The position numbers and the translations under genes were made by a program. This document shows positions 7,545 to 15,259 of a stretch of 64,000 nt of DNA, one piece after another. The notes under the pieces are model-generated. The model was not told the origin of the DNA and did no database searches. It saw only the letters and a list, made by a program, of their open reading frames with translations. Each line of letters starts with the position of its first letter. Position 1 is the stretch's first letter. Source of the stretch: Hoeflea_A sp965216535 (GTDB lineage Bacteria; Pseudomonadota; Alphaproteobacteria; Rhizobiales; Rhizobiaceae); assembly GCA_965216535.1 (NCBI GenBank), contig OZ244175.1, forward strand, positions 2,728,001 to 2,792,000. The letters run 5' to 3'.

Positions 7545-8447
7545 TCAGCCGACCGTTTCGGCGTATTGCGCACAGAAATCGGTGGGAGCAAGTTTGGGAC
7601 GGGCCAGGCCGTATCCCTGCATGAGGTCGGTGCCGGAACCCCATCCCAGTTCGACCTGCCAGTCGTGCTCCAGCCCTTCCATCACCACCTTTGCTCCGCG
7701 GCGCTGGAAGCGAGCAACGCTGGTACGCAGGCTCTCGAAACCGGCATCGCTGTGCATCAGCCGTTTGACCCAATCGGCATCCAGTTTGACGATGTCCGGC
7801 CTGATCTGGTCAACCCGTTGCGAATCCGAGCCCGCAGCACCGAAATCATCGACGGCGATGCGGAAACCGCGTTCTCGCAACGTATCGACCAGAAGCGTCA
7901 GCAGATCCGGATTAGACGTGTGATGTTCGGTGATTTCGCAGACAATCTGTTGGGTTTGAAAGCCGTGTTGCCGGGTCCGTTCAACCATTTGACCAACCTG
8001 CACCAGCACCGTCCGACTGTCGGCGAACAGCGCCGGATTGAGGTTGAGAAACAGCAGAACATCGTCGTTTCCGTCTGCTGCCGCATTGGCAAGATGCAGA
8101 GAGCGGCACAGAGCATCGAGTGACAGTCTCTCCCGGTCGCCGATGCGGGCAAAGAAATCAGCAGTCGAAAACGGTTCATCGCCGCGAAAGATCCGCAGCA
8201 GTGCCTCCAGGCCCCGGAGCTCGATCCGACCATTGTCAGGGCGTCCGAAGATGGGCTGAAGCGCCGTCTTGAGTATAAAGGGCCCGTAGGATCCGGAGAA
8301 CGAACCATCCGGCTCCGGCACGATCCGGCCGCTCTCCCCATTTCCCTGCAAGGTGTGGCTCCCTGGCGATGCAGCCGCGAAATGCTGGCTGGTTGGGCGA
8401 ACCACCTTGAACTTGATGCGATGATTCGACATAGGATTATACACCAA
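7545..8447 (-). CDS. Stand-alone EAL-domain protein (c-di-GMP phosphodiesterase candidate)
   Basis: A 300-residue protein made mostly of one EAL domain, which hydrolyses cyclic di-GMP to pGpG. The signature GLEALLR is intact. Metal- and substrate-site equivalents are visible as NLNP, CEITEH, AVDDFGAAG, IVKLDADW and EGLEHDWQ, ending in MQGYGLARP. So most catalytic acidic residues and the lysine are kept, although the loop around DDFG departs from the usual TGYSS. No sensory domain precedes it; the first 55 residues are polar. It is divergent from the aminotransferase gene with a 30-bp gap. Met6 (8432) is an alternative start. Confidence 0.87.
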   Translation of the reverse strand: MVYNPMSNHRIKFKVVRPTSQHFAAASPGSHTLQGNGESGRIVPEPDGSFSGSYGPFILKTALQPIFGRPDNGRIELRGLEALLRIFRGDEPFSTADFFARIGDRERLSLDALCRSLHLANAAADGNDDVLLFLNLNPALFADSRTVLVQVGQMVERTRQHGFQTQQIVCEITEHHTSNPDLLTLLVDTLRERGFRIAVDDFGAAGSDSQRVDQIRPDIVKLDADWVKRLMHSDAGFESLRTSVARFQRRGAKVVMEGLEHDWQVELGWGSGTDLMQGYGLARPKLAPTDFCAQYAETVG

Positions 8448-8477
8448 CCGGTTCTTTCCTCATTCGGAGATCAAGTC

Positions 8478-9680
8478 ATGGCATTTCTTGCCGATGCCCT
8501 TTCGCACGTGAAGCCGTCTGCGACGATTGCCGTTGCGCAAAAAGCGCGGGAACTCAAGGCACAGGGGCGCGACGTTATCGGCCTCGGCGCCGGTGAGCCG
8601 GACTTCGACACGCCGGAAAACATCAAACAGGCCGCTGTCGATGCAATTCAGCGCGGCATGACGAAATACACGCCGGTTGCGGGCATTCCCGAATTGCGCC
8701 AGGCGATCGCCGCCAAGTTCGCGCGGGAAAATGGATTGGACTACGCTCCCGATCAGGTGATTGCTGGCACCGGCGGCAAGCAGATCCTGTTCAATGCGCT
8801 GATGGCCACGCTCAACCCGGGAGACGAGGTGATCGTTCCGACTCCCTATTGGGTCAGTTACCCGGAGATGGTGGCCATCTGTGGCGGAACCGTCGTTTTT
8901 GCGGAAACGACACTGGAGAATCAGTTCAAGCTGCAGCCCGAGGCACTGGAAGCCGCCATTACGCCCAAAACGAAATGGCTGATGTTCAACTCGCCTTCCA
9001 ACCCCTCCGGTGCGGCATATTCGAAGTCCGAATTGAAGGCGCTTACCGATGTTCTCATGCGCCATCCGCAGGTGTGGCTGCTGACCGACGACATTTACGA
9101 ACACCTTGTCTATGGAGACTTCGAGTTCGCGACGGCGGCGCAAATCGAACCGGGCCTCTTTGAACGAACGCTGACCATGAACGGCGTTTCCAAGGCCTAT
9201 TCGATGACAGGATGGCGGATCGGTTACGGCGCCGGGCCACGGGAGCTGATCAAAGCCATGGACCTCCTGCAGGGCCAGCAGACATCCGGCGCGACGTCGA
9301 TTGCCCAATGGGCCGCCGTCGAGGCCCTGAACGGTCCGCAGGACTTCATCGGGTCGAACAAGAAGGTCTTTGAAGGGCGCCGCGACCTGGTTGTCTCGAT
9401 GCTCAATCAGGCACGAGGCATCGACTGCCCGACACCGCAGGGTGCGTTTTACGTCTATCCCTCCTGCGCTGGCCTGATCGGCACCGAGGCTCCGTCGGGT
9501 AACCGGATCGAGTCGGATCAGGATTTCGTGCAGGAACTTCTTGAAGCCGAAGGAGTTGCCGTCGTTCACGGCTCGGCTTTCGGCCTGGGTCCGAACTTCC
9601 GGATATCCTATGCCACGTCCGATGCCTTGCTTGAGGAAGCGTGCACCAGAATACAAAGGTTCTGTGCGGCCTGCCGCTGA
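8478..9680 (+). CDS. aspC: Aspartate/tyrosine-type aminotransferase (class I)
   Basis: A 400-residue fold-type I PLP aminotransferase of the subgroup Ib (AatA-like) that makes aspartate from oxaloacetate and glutamate. Visible are GLGAGEPDFDTPE, KYTPVAGIPELR, the GTGGKQ phosphate-binding turn, FNSPSNPSGA (PLP-pyridine contacts), the LTDDIYEHLVY aspartate-tyrosine pair, Lys239 in VSKAYSMTGWRIGY forming the Schiff base, and the C-terminal FRISYATS arginine that binds the substrate carboxylate. The start at 8478 follows CGGAGATCA; upstream in-frame starts overlap the divergent EAL gene. Substrate range may include aromatic acids. Confidence 0.92.
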   Translation: MAFLADALSHVKPSATIAVAQKARELKAQGRDVIGLGAGEPDFDTPENIKQAAVDAIQRGMTKYTPVAGIPELRQAIAAKFARENGLDYAPDQVIAGTGGKQILFNALMATLNPGDEVIVPTPYWVSYPEMVAICGGTVVFAETTLENQFKLQPEALEAAITPKTKWLMFNSPSNPSGAAYSKSELKALTDVLMRHPQVWLLTDDIYEHLVYGDFEFATAAQIEPGLFERTLTMNGVSKAYSMTGWRIGYGAGPRELIKAMDLLQGQQTSGATSIAQWAAVEALNGPQDFIGSNKKVFEGRRDLVVSMLNQARGIDCPTPQGAFYVYPSCAGLIGTEAPSGNRIESDQDFVQELLEAEGVAVVHGSAFGLGPNFRISYATSDALLEEACTRIQRFCAACR

Positions 9681-9765
9681 CGCCGGTTGAACACCGGATT
9701 GTGAAGATGGATGAGTTGTCGAAGCGCCGATCCTGCCTATGATCGGCGCAAATTGGAGGAGATCG

Positions 9766-10737
9766 TTGGCTAACATCATTCGCAAACCGTCCTGGGCCAT
9801 AGCCGAAAGTCTGGCGACACCGGAAAGCGCTTTTCTGAATCGTCGGAGCTTGATCCGGACCATGGGTCTTACGGGCCTTGGACTGGCTGCTGCCACCGTC
9901 ATGCGACCTGACCGCGCTTCTGCTCAGGAAGGGCCGGGCGCCGAATATTATCCGGCCAAGCGCAATGAAGCTCACACAATCGACCGCGATCTCACCCCGG
10001 AAGATATCAACGCGCAGTACAACAATTTCTACGAATTCGGCTCGCACAAGCAGATCTGGAAAGCAGCCCAGGCGCTGAAGACCAGTCCTTGGGACATCAT
10101 GATCGATGGAAAGGTGGAAAAGCCCTTTACCATCGGGTTTGAGGATCTGCTCAGCCGTTTGCCCCTCGAGGAACGGCTTTATCGGCACCGTTGCGTCGAG
10201 GCCTGGTCGATGACCGTGCCGTGGTCTGGTTTTCCGCTTTCGGAATTGGTTGCCTTGGCGAAGCCTTTGGCGTCAGCGCGGTACGTGCGCTTCGAAACCT
10301 TCCTCGACCCTGGCGTTGCCAGCGGTCAAAAACAGCGTTGGTATCCGTGGCCCTATGTCGAAGGCGTGACCATGGAAGAAGCCGGCAACGATTTGGCATT
10401 CATGGTGACCGGCGCCTACGGGAAACCACTGCATAAACAGTTCGGTGCACCGATCCGGCTGGCCTTGCCGTGGAAATACGGGTTCAAGCACATCAAGTCG
10501 ATCAAGCGGATCAGCTTCACGGAAGAGCGTCCGGTGAGTTTCTGGGAAACTGTGGGGCCGGCTGAATACGGCTTCTGGGCCAATGTCAATCCGGACGTTC
10601 CGCATCCGCGCTGGAGCCAGGCTGAGGAACGAATCCTTCATACCGGGAAAAAAGTCCCGACATTGCTGTACAACGGATATGCCGAGCAGGTAGCGGATCT
10701 CTACAAGGATCTGCAGAGCGAAAGCCTCTTCATGTAG
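9766..10737 (+). CDS. msrP: Protein-methionine-sulfoxide reductase catalytic subunit MsrP
   Basis: A 323-residue periplasmic molybdopterin enzyme that reduces methionine sulfoxide in proteins. A Tat signal carries the twin arginines (LNRRSLIRTMGL, about residues 24-35). The molybdenum-ligating cysteine is Cys143 in RHRCVEAWSM, within the sulfite-oxidase-type fold, and the C-terminal FWETVGPAEYGFWANVNP is typical of the YedY family. I prefer the TTG at 9766 because GGAGGA lies 6-11 nt before it; an ATG at 9739 has no comparable site. The usual heme partner MsrQ is not encoded next to it: the following 300 bases hold an sRNA on the other strand. Confidence 0.9.
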   Translation: MANIIRKPSWAIAESLATPESAFLNRRSLIRTMGLTGLGLAAATVMRPDRASAQEGPGAEYYPAKRNEAHTIDRDLTPEDINAQYNNFYEFGSHKQIWKAAQALKTSPWDIMIDGKVEKPFTIGFEDLLSRLPLEERLYRHRCVEAWSMTVPWSGFPLSELVALAKPLASARYVRFETFLDPGVASGQKQRWYPWPYVEGVTMEEAGNDLAFMVTGAYGKPLHKQFGAPIRLALPWKYGFKHIKSIKRISFTEERPVSFWETVGPAEYGFWANVNPDVPHPRWSQAEERILHTGKKVPTLLYNGYAEQVADLYKDLQSESLFM

Positions 10738-10754
10738 GCACATTCCGTCTGCGC

Positions 10755-10882
10755 AAAAAAAACGGGCCACCAGATTTCTCTGTGGCCCGATGAATTAGAA
10801 GGTTTGTAATCTAAACCTCCAGAGGGGAACACAGCTGACAAGATGGAACTGGGAGGACAAGTCCATCAAAACCGTCAGCTGT
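10755..10882 (-). ncRNA. Trans-acting sRNA candidate, three hairpins, anti-Shine-Dalgarno loop (alpha-r14/NfeR1-like)
   Basis: On the minus strand an RNA of about 128 nt starts near 10882. Hairpin 1 has a perfect outer stem ACAGCTGAC/GTCAGCTGT (10882-10874 with 10839-10831) and an inner stem GATGGA/TCCATC whose 14-nt loop exposes CCTCCC (10856-10851). Hairpin 2 is AGGTTT/AAACCT (10818-10800), with an unpaired CCCCTC between hairpins 1 and 2. Hairpin 3 is a strong terminator, CGGGCCAC-AGA/TCT-GTGGCCCG, followed by eight T. This three-hairpin plan with exposed pyrimidine motifs is the style of Rhizobiales 'alpha-r' sRNAs that pair with ribosome-binding sites. The family name is an inference. 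Confidence 0.75.
10763..10789 (-). terminator. Rho-independent terminator of the sRNA
   Basis: The stem CGGGCCAC AGA / TCT GTGGCCCG has a GAAA loop and one bulged G, followed on the minus strand by eight T (10762-10755). The U-tract lies on the minus-strand side only, so it is not a terminator for msrP. Confidence 0.88.
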
Positions 10883-10887
10883 ACCTG

Positions 10888-10916
10888 ATATGTAAATTCC
10901 ACCTTCATTTTGCAAG
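10888..10916 (-). promoter_or_regulatory. Sigma-70-type promoter of the sRNA
   Basis: On the minus strand CTTGCA (10916-10911) and ACATAT (10893-10888) are separated by exactly 17 bp. This fits the alphaproteobacterial housekeeping consensus (CTTGAC, CTATAT). The start would fall 6-8 nt downstream, at the base of the first hairpin. Confidence 0.7.
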
Positions 10917-11038
10917 TGGAGCGCGTGCATGGCAGCTATGCGCTGAGTGCAAGGCTAGCCGTGCAGTTGGGCATGGACTCGACTTGGAATGCTCGATTTT
11001 CTATTCCATTTCGAACCTAACTCTTTGATAATAATACC

Positions 11039-12478
11039 TTATTCTGGCGTCCAGCCGCTGACCGATTTGACTTCAAGGAAGTCCTCAAGTCCCCAAACGC
11101 CGCCCTCACGACCGTTGCCAGATTGTTTATAACCACCAAAAGGTGCACCGGCACCGCGCGGCTGACCATTCATCTCCACCATTCCCGAGCGAAGGCGCCG
11201 GGCCACGCGATTGGCTTTGGCGCCGTCAGTGGTCTGAACGTAGTTGGTCAGTCCGTAGTCGGTGTCGTTGGCGATCTGAAGGGCTTCCTCCTCGCTGTCG
11301 AAGGGAATGATGGACAGGACCGGCCCGAAGATCTCCTCGCGGGCGATCGTCATATCGTTCGATACGTCGGCGAAGACGGTCGGACGGGCAAAATAGCCCC
11401 GATTGAGGCCTTCCGGACGGCCGAGGCCCCCAGCCACCAAACGGGCGCCTTCCTTGATCCCGACGTCGATCAGGTTCTGCACTTTGTTGAACTGGGCTTC
11501 GGAGACCAGCGGTCCCATATGCCGCCCTTCCTTGGAGGCGATGTCGACCTCCGTTTTCTCGGCGGTCGCCACTGCGATTTCGATGGCATCGTCGTAAATC
11601 GGGCGCTCGACGAGCATGCGAGTGGGTGCATTGCAGGACTGGCCGGTGTTGTTGAAGCAGTGGATTGCACCACGCTTGACGGCCTTATCGTCTGCGTCGG
11701 CAAAGACAATGTTGGCGCCCTTGCCGCCGAGTTCCAGGCTGACGCGTTTGATCGTGTCGGCTGCGTTCTTGGAAATCGCCATTCCCGCCCGTGCAGACCC
11801 CGTGAAGGAGATCATGTCGACGTCCGGATGGCCAGAAAGCTGTGTGCCGACACCCGGTCCGTCACCATTGACCAGGTTGAAGACCCCGGCCGGCAAACCT
11901 GCTTCGTCAACGATCTCGGCAAAGAGCATCGATGACAGCGGGGCGATTTCTGAAGGCTTCAACACCATCGTACAGCCGGTGGCAAGGGCCGCGATGACCT
12001 TGAGCGTCACCTGGTTCATCGGCCAGTTCCACGGGGTGATCAGGCCGCAGACGCCGATCGGTTCGTAGAGAATACGGTCGTTCGGCGCATGGTCGCCGAG
12101 CGGCCGGTCAAACTCGAAATTACGGGCGGCCCGTATCAGGTTGCGGATATGGCCGCCACCGGCGCCGGCTTGCGCGGCTTTCGACATCGAAATGGGTGCG
12201 CCCATCTCCTGGGAGATCACCGTGCCCATTTCGTCAGACCGTCGCTTGTAGATCTCTGACAGCTTGTCGAGGTAATCGAGACGCTCGTTGTGCGGTGTTT
12301 GGCTCCAGGCATCAAATGCTGCCCGGGCTGCGGCGACCGCCGCATCGGTATCGGCTTGGTCTCCCAGCGATATGACGGCGAACGCTTCTTCGTTGGAAGG
12401 GTCGATGACTTCGAAATCGTTGGCGCCAGCGGGGGCGACCCATTGGCCATTGATGTAGAATTGACGTGCGTCTTGCAT
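11039..12478 (-). CDS. NAD(P)-dependent aldehyde dehydrogenase
   Basis: A 479-residue ALDH-superfamily enzyme that oxidises an aldehyde to the acid. Visible are the Rossmann segment with PWNWPMNQVTLKVIAALATG and VLKPSEIAPLSS, the GFTGSARAG-like turn (ISFTGSARAG), the general-base glutamate in SLELGGKGANIVF and the catalytic cysteine in NTGQSCNAPTR. The C-terminal EEIFGPVLS and PFGGYKQSGNGREGG motifs are also intact. The chosen start (12478, MQDARQFYING) matches family N-termini; an in-frame ATG at 12541 adds 21 atypical residues. It is divergent from the adenylate cyclase gene. The substrate is not predictable. Confidence 0.92.
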   Translation of the reverse strand: MQDARQFYINGQWVAPAGANDFEVIDPSNEEAFAVISLGDQADTDAAVAAARAAFDAWSQTPHNERLDYLDKLSEIYKRRSDEMGTVISQEMGAPISMSKAAQAGAGGGHIRNLIRAARNFEFDRPLGDHAPNDRILYEPIGVCGLITPWNWPMNQVTLKVIAALATGCTMVLKPSEIAPLSSMLFAEIVDEAGLPAGVFNLVNGDGPGVGTQLSGHPDVDMISFTGSARAGMAISKNAADTIKRVSLELGGKGANIVFADADDKAVKRGAIHCFNNTGQSCNAPTRMLVERPIYDDAIEIAVATAEKTEVDIASKEGRHMGPLVSEAQFNKVQNLIDVGIKEGARLVAGGLGRPEGLNRGYFARPTVFADVSNDMTIAREEIFGPVLSIIPFDSEEEALQIANDTDYGLTNYVQTTDGAKANRVARRLRSGMVEMNGQPRGAGAPFGGYKQSGNGREGGVWGLEDFLEVKSVSGWTPE

Positions 12479-12685
12479 GATCTTTTCCTCGCGCCAAGCG
12501 CTGTTGTCCGGATTTTCGTGGTCGGAAATTCGATGAGCCAAATTTCAGATGTCGCGACAGCTGGTCAAGCGAAAAATTGGCGTCACGGCTTTGTGTTTCA
12601 ATAGGTATGGGTTTGACGGCATAATGGTCCCGCGGCAGTCCGGTCCGCGTAGATCGAACGCAGCAGGCGATATCCGGAGGCGACC

Positions 12686-13864
12686 ATGGCCGAAGCAAAA
12701 CTGATCGAAGACAGATGGGGTGATGATCCCGCGGTCGGCGAGTTGGTCGACTGGATGGTCGGTGGTGCGCCGCCCAGTGCCGATGCTCGGCAGATTGTCA
12801 CGGGCATTTGCGACAGGCTGGTCAAGCTGGACGTGGCAGTCGATCGGTTCATGCTGTTCGTCTACACACTTCACCCCAATCTGGAAGGACGCCGGTTTCG
12901 ATGGATCAGAGGGGAGGGGGTGGACATCGCCACAGCTCCGATGGGCATGTTCCAAACGGAATTGTACACCTCCGGACCACTTCCGGACGTGATCGCGTCG
13001 CGAAAACCCATTCGACGGCATCTGGAGAGGGACGACTGTCCAGATGATTACAATATCGTTGCGGAGCTGCGGGAGCAGGGGTTCACGGACTATCTGGCGC
13101 AACCGTTGATTTTCACGTCCGGGGAGATCCACGCCTGCACGTGGTCTTCCAGCCAGGAGGGTGGGTTCAGCGATCGCGACCTGGAGATCCTGGCACTGGT
13201 GACAGATCCGCTGGCGCGGCTGACCGAGACTTACATGCTTTGGCTCAACGCTGCGGTGTTGCTTTCAACCTATGTCGGTCGCAACAGTGGCGGACTGATC
13301 CTTCGCGGCAAGGTGCATCGCGGCGATGGCGAGGAAATCAGCGCCGTCATTCTGTTCGCGGACGTCAAGAATTTCACGTCGATTTCCAATGAGAAGGGCG
13401 GCCATGAGGTGGTCACGATGCTCAACGACACCTTCGATCGCCTCGTTCCGCCCGTCACCAGCCGCGGTGGCGAGATACTCAAGTTCATGGGCGACGGCTT
13501 CTTTGCGATCTTTCCCTATGAGCGGGAGGAGCAACTGGCTGCGATCACCGCGTCGGCAATCGATGCCGTCAAGGAAGGGCGGGCGGCCCTTGAGCAAGGC
13601 GGCGAACGCGGGGTGGAATTTCGCACGGCACTTCATTGCGGAACTTTCCACTACGGCAATATCGGCGGCGCGGATCGCCTCGATTTCACCGCTATCGGTC
13701 CGCCGGTCAACTATACATCGAGGCTTCTGTCCGCAGCGCCGGAGCTTGAATGTGACGACGTCCTTTCCTCCGATCTGGCACGGTTGGTTCCAGATCGATG
13801 CAGCGCGGCCGGATCGCTCGAACTGAGGGGGTTTGAGGGAGAGCACACCATCTGGCGGTTTTGA
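12686..13864 (+). CDS. Class III adenylate cyclase with N-terminal GAF-like region
   Basis: A 392-residue soluble protein. Residues about 30-190 look like a sensory GAF-type domain. Residues 215-390 form a class III nucleotide cyclase domain with a full catalytic set: metal-binding Asp226 (LFADVKNF) and Asp270 (KFMGDGFF), adenine-selecting Lys266 and Asp333 (RLDFTAIG), and transition-state Asn342 and Arg346 (VNYTSRL). The Lys/Asp pair predicts ATP rather than GTP as substrate, so the product would be cAMP. The start at 12686 is preceded by CCGGAGGCGACC. No cAMP receptor is encoded nearby. Confidence 0.9.
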   Translation: MAEAKLIEDRWGDDPAVGELVDWMVGGAPPSADARQIVTGICDRLVKLDVAVDRFMLFVYTLHPNLEGRRFRWIRGEGVDIATAPMGMFQTELYTSGPLPDVIASRKPIRRHLERDDCPDDYNIVAELREQGFTDYLAQPLIFTSGEIHACTWSSSQEGGFSDRDLEILALVTDPLARLTETYMLWLNAAVLLSTYVGRNSGGLILRGKVHRGDGEEISAVILFADVKNFTSISNEKGGHEVVTMLNDTFDRLVPPVTSRGGEILKFMGDGFFAIFPYEREEQLAAITASAIDAVKEGRAALEQGGERGVEFRTALHCGTFHYGNIGGADRLDFTAIGPPVNYTSRLLSAAPELECDDVLSSDLARLVPDRCSAAGSLELRGFEGEHTIWRF

Positions 13865-13912
13865 TCATCCTGCTTGTTGATTTGTTGTTTAAATAACTCT
13901 TGTGTTAAATAA

Positions 13913-13926
13913 CTTGTTTAAACAAG
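13913..13926. promoter_or_regulatory. 14-bp perfect palindrome before the YCII gene
   Basis: CTTGTTTAAACAAG is a perfect palindrome, 11 nt before the YCII start and overlapping the ribosome-binding site. It is preceded by two related A/T-rich blocks (GTTTAAATAAC, GTTAAATAAC) between 13887 and 13914. It could be a repressor operator or an mRNA hairpin masking the site. Confidence 0.35.
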
Positions 13927-13936
13927 GGAGGATCGC

Positions 13937-14245
13937 ATGCCGAAATTTGTCTTTGCCTACCATGGCGGAAAACCGCCGGAATCGCCTGAAGAGGGTGAGA
14001 AGGTCATGGCTGCCTGGGGCGCTTGGTTCGAGACGCTGGGCGCGGCGGTGGTCGATGGCGGGGCGCCGGTCGGCATTTCCAAAACCGTGTCTGCCGGCGG
14101 TGTAGCGGACGGTGGTGGTTCCAATCCGCTTTCAGGCTACTCCATCGTCAACGCCGACAATATCGATGCGGCCGTCGAAATGGCCAAGGGGTGCCCAATC
14201 CTGGATGGGGGTTCCGTTGAGGTCGCGGAAGCCATGGACATGTAG
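13937..14245 (+). CDS. YCII-related domain protein
   Basis: A 102-residue single-domain protein with the ferredoxin-like YCII fold (dimeric alpha-beta barrel superfamily). It starts PKFVFAYHGGKPPESPEE, with SGYSIVNADNIDAAVEMAKG and CPILDGGSVEVAEAMDM at the end; the HGG and the CP.L..GG.VEV segment are characteristic. Members are small cytoplasmic proteins of mostly unknown function, sometimes fused to sigma factors. GGGAGGA lies at good spacing before the ATG. It is followed by a terminator at 14270-14299 and seems monocistronic. Confidence 0.87.
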   Translation: MPKFVFAYHGGKPPESPEEGEKVMAAWGAWFETLGAAVVDGGAPVGISKTVSAGGVADGGGSNPLSGYSIVNADNIDAAVEMAKGCPILDGGSVEVAEAMDM

Positions 14246-14269
14246 CGGGCAATAGTCGATCGAATGCGG

Positions 14270-14299
14270 GGCCTGGCGGCTTGTACGCCGGGCCTTTTT
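14270..14299 (+). terminator. Rho-independent terminator of the YCII gene
   Basis: A 9-bp stem GGCCTGGCG/CGCCGGGCC (one G-T pair) with a 7-nt loop, followed by five T. Confidence 0.82.
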
Positions 14300-14318
14300 C
14301 GTTTCAGTTAAACGGATC

Positions 14319-15215
14319 CTAGTATTTCCAGTTCCGCGCCTTGGAGATCAGGAAATCGCGAAAGGCCTGCAATTTGGCTGACCCGCGCATCTCCTCCGGA
14401 TAGCAGAAGAAGCAGTCGAACGACGGCAGCTCCGTATCGATGTCGAGCTGGACCAGTCCGGCATCATGGCCGACGACGTAGTCGGGCAGCATGGCGATCC
14501 CGACACCGATCTGAGCTGCCTTCTTGATGGCGATGATGTTGTTGATCTGCAGATGAGATATGCGCGGGTTGCCTGACGGCCTGCCGGCGACTTCGAGCCA
14601 GTTGACATCAAGAAGATAGCTGGGTGCGGGTTCGCCGAATGTAACGATCTTGTGGTCGTCGAAATCGCTAACATGTTCTGGTTTGCCGTAGCGGTTCAGG
14701 TACGAAGGCGCGGCGTAGACATGCATGTGAACCGTGAACAGGCGGCGCTGTATGAGATCGGGCTGTTGCGGCTGTCTCAGCCGTATGGCGCAGTCGGCCA
14801 ACCGCATCGAGACATCGACCTCTTCATTGTCCAGCAGCAGTTGCGGCTGAATATCCGGATAGAGCTCGGAAAACTCCTTCATTCGCTCGGTCAGCCAGCC
14901 GGAGCCAAGACCGACAGTCGTCGTTACACGCAACTTGCCGCTCGGTTTGTCCGTCGTTTCAGACAGGCGAACCCGCGCGGATTCCAGTTTCAGCAAGACG
15001 TCATGGGCCGTGCGGTAGAGCAGTTCACCCTGTTCGGTCATGATCAGGCCGCGTGCGTGGCGGTGGAACAGCGGCACGCCGATGTCCTGTTCCAAAGCAC
15101 TGACCTGACGGCTGATTGCCGATTGCGAAAGGTGAAGTTTTTCGGCGGCATGGGTGAACGAACCAGCCTCGGCAGCGGCGTGAAATATCCGCAATTTGTC
15201 CCAGTCAAGAGGCAT
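14319..15215 (-). CDS. lsrB: LysR-family regulator, LsrB/VtlR-type
   Basis: A 298-residue LysR regulator. The N-terminal winged helix (WDKLRIFHAAAEAGSFTHAA, then LHLSQSAISRQVSALEQ) binds DNA, and residues about 95-295 form the effector-binding domain. The gene lies 44 nt downstream of trxB on the same strand. In Sinorhizobium meliloti the same neighbour relation is seen for lsrB, a redox- and envelope-related regulator required for symbiosis; VtlR of Brucella is the orthologue that activates an AbcR-type sRNA. This synteny, more than any single motif, supports the name. Cysteines are at 142, 268 and 271. Confidence 0.8.
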   Translation of the reverse strand: MPLDWDKLRIFHAAAEAGSFTHAAEKLHLSQSAISRQVSALEQDIGVPLFHRHARGLIMTEQGELLYRTAHDVLLKLESARVRLSETTDKPSGKLRVTTTVGLGSGWLTERMKEFSELYPDIQPQLLLDNEEVDVSMRLADCAIRLRQPQQPDLIQRRLFTVHMHVYAAPSYLNRYGKPEHVSDFDDHKIVTFGEPAPSYLLDVNWLEVAGRPSGNPRISHLQINNIIAIKKAAQIGVGIAMLPDYVVGHDAGLVQLDIDTELPSFDCFFCYPEEMRGSAKLQAFRDFLISKARNWKY

Positions 15216-15259
15216 GCGTTGTCTCCTTGCCGAAGTTCGCCCGTGGAGGTCGTTTTGCT

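Noticed and set aside
8460..9902. A 480-codon open frame opposite the aminotransferase gene
   Set aside because: Shadow of aspC, which has all catalytic motifs in the plus frame.
10763..10789. Terminator of msrP on the plus strand
   Set aside because: The T-tract occurs only on the minus-strand side of the hairpin, which fits the sRNA and not msrP.
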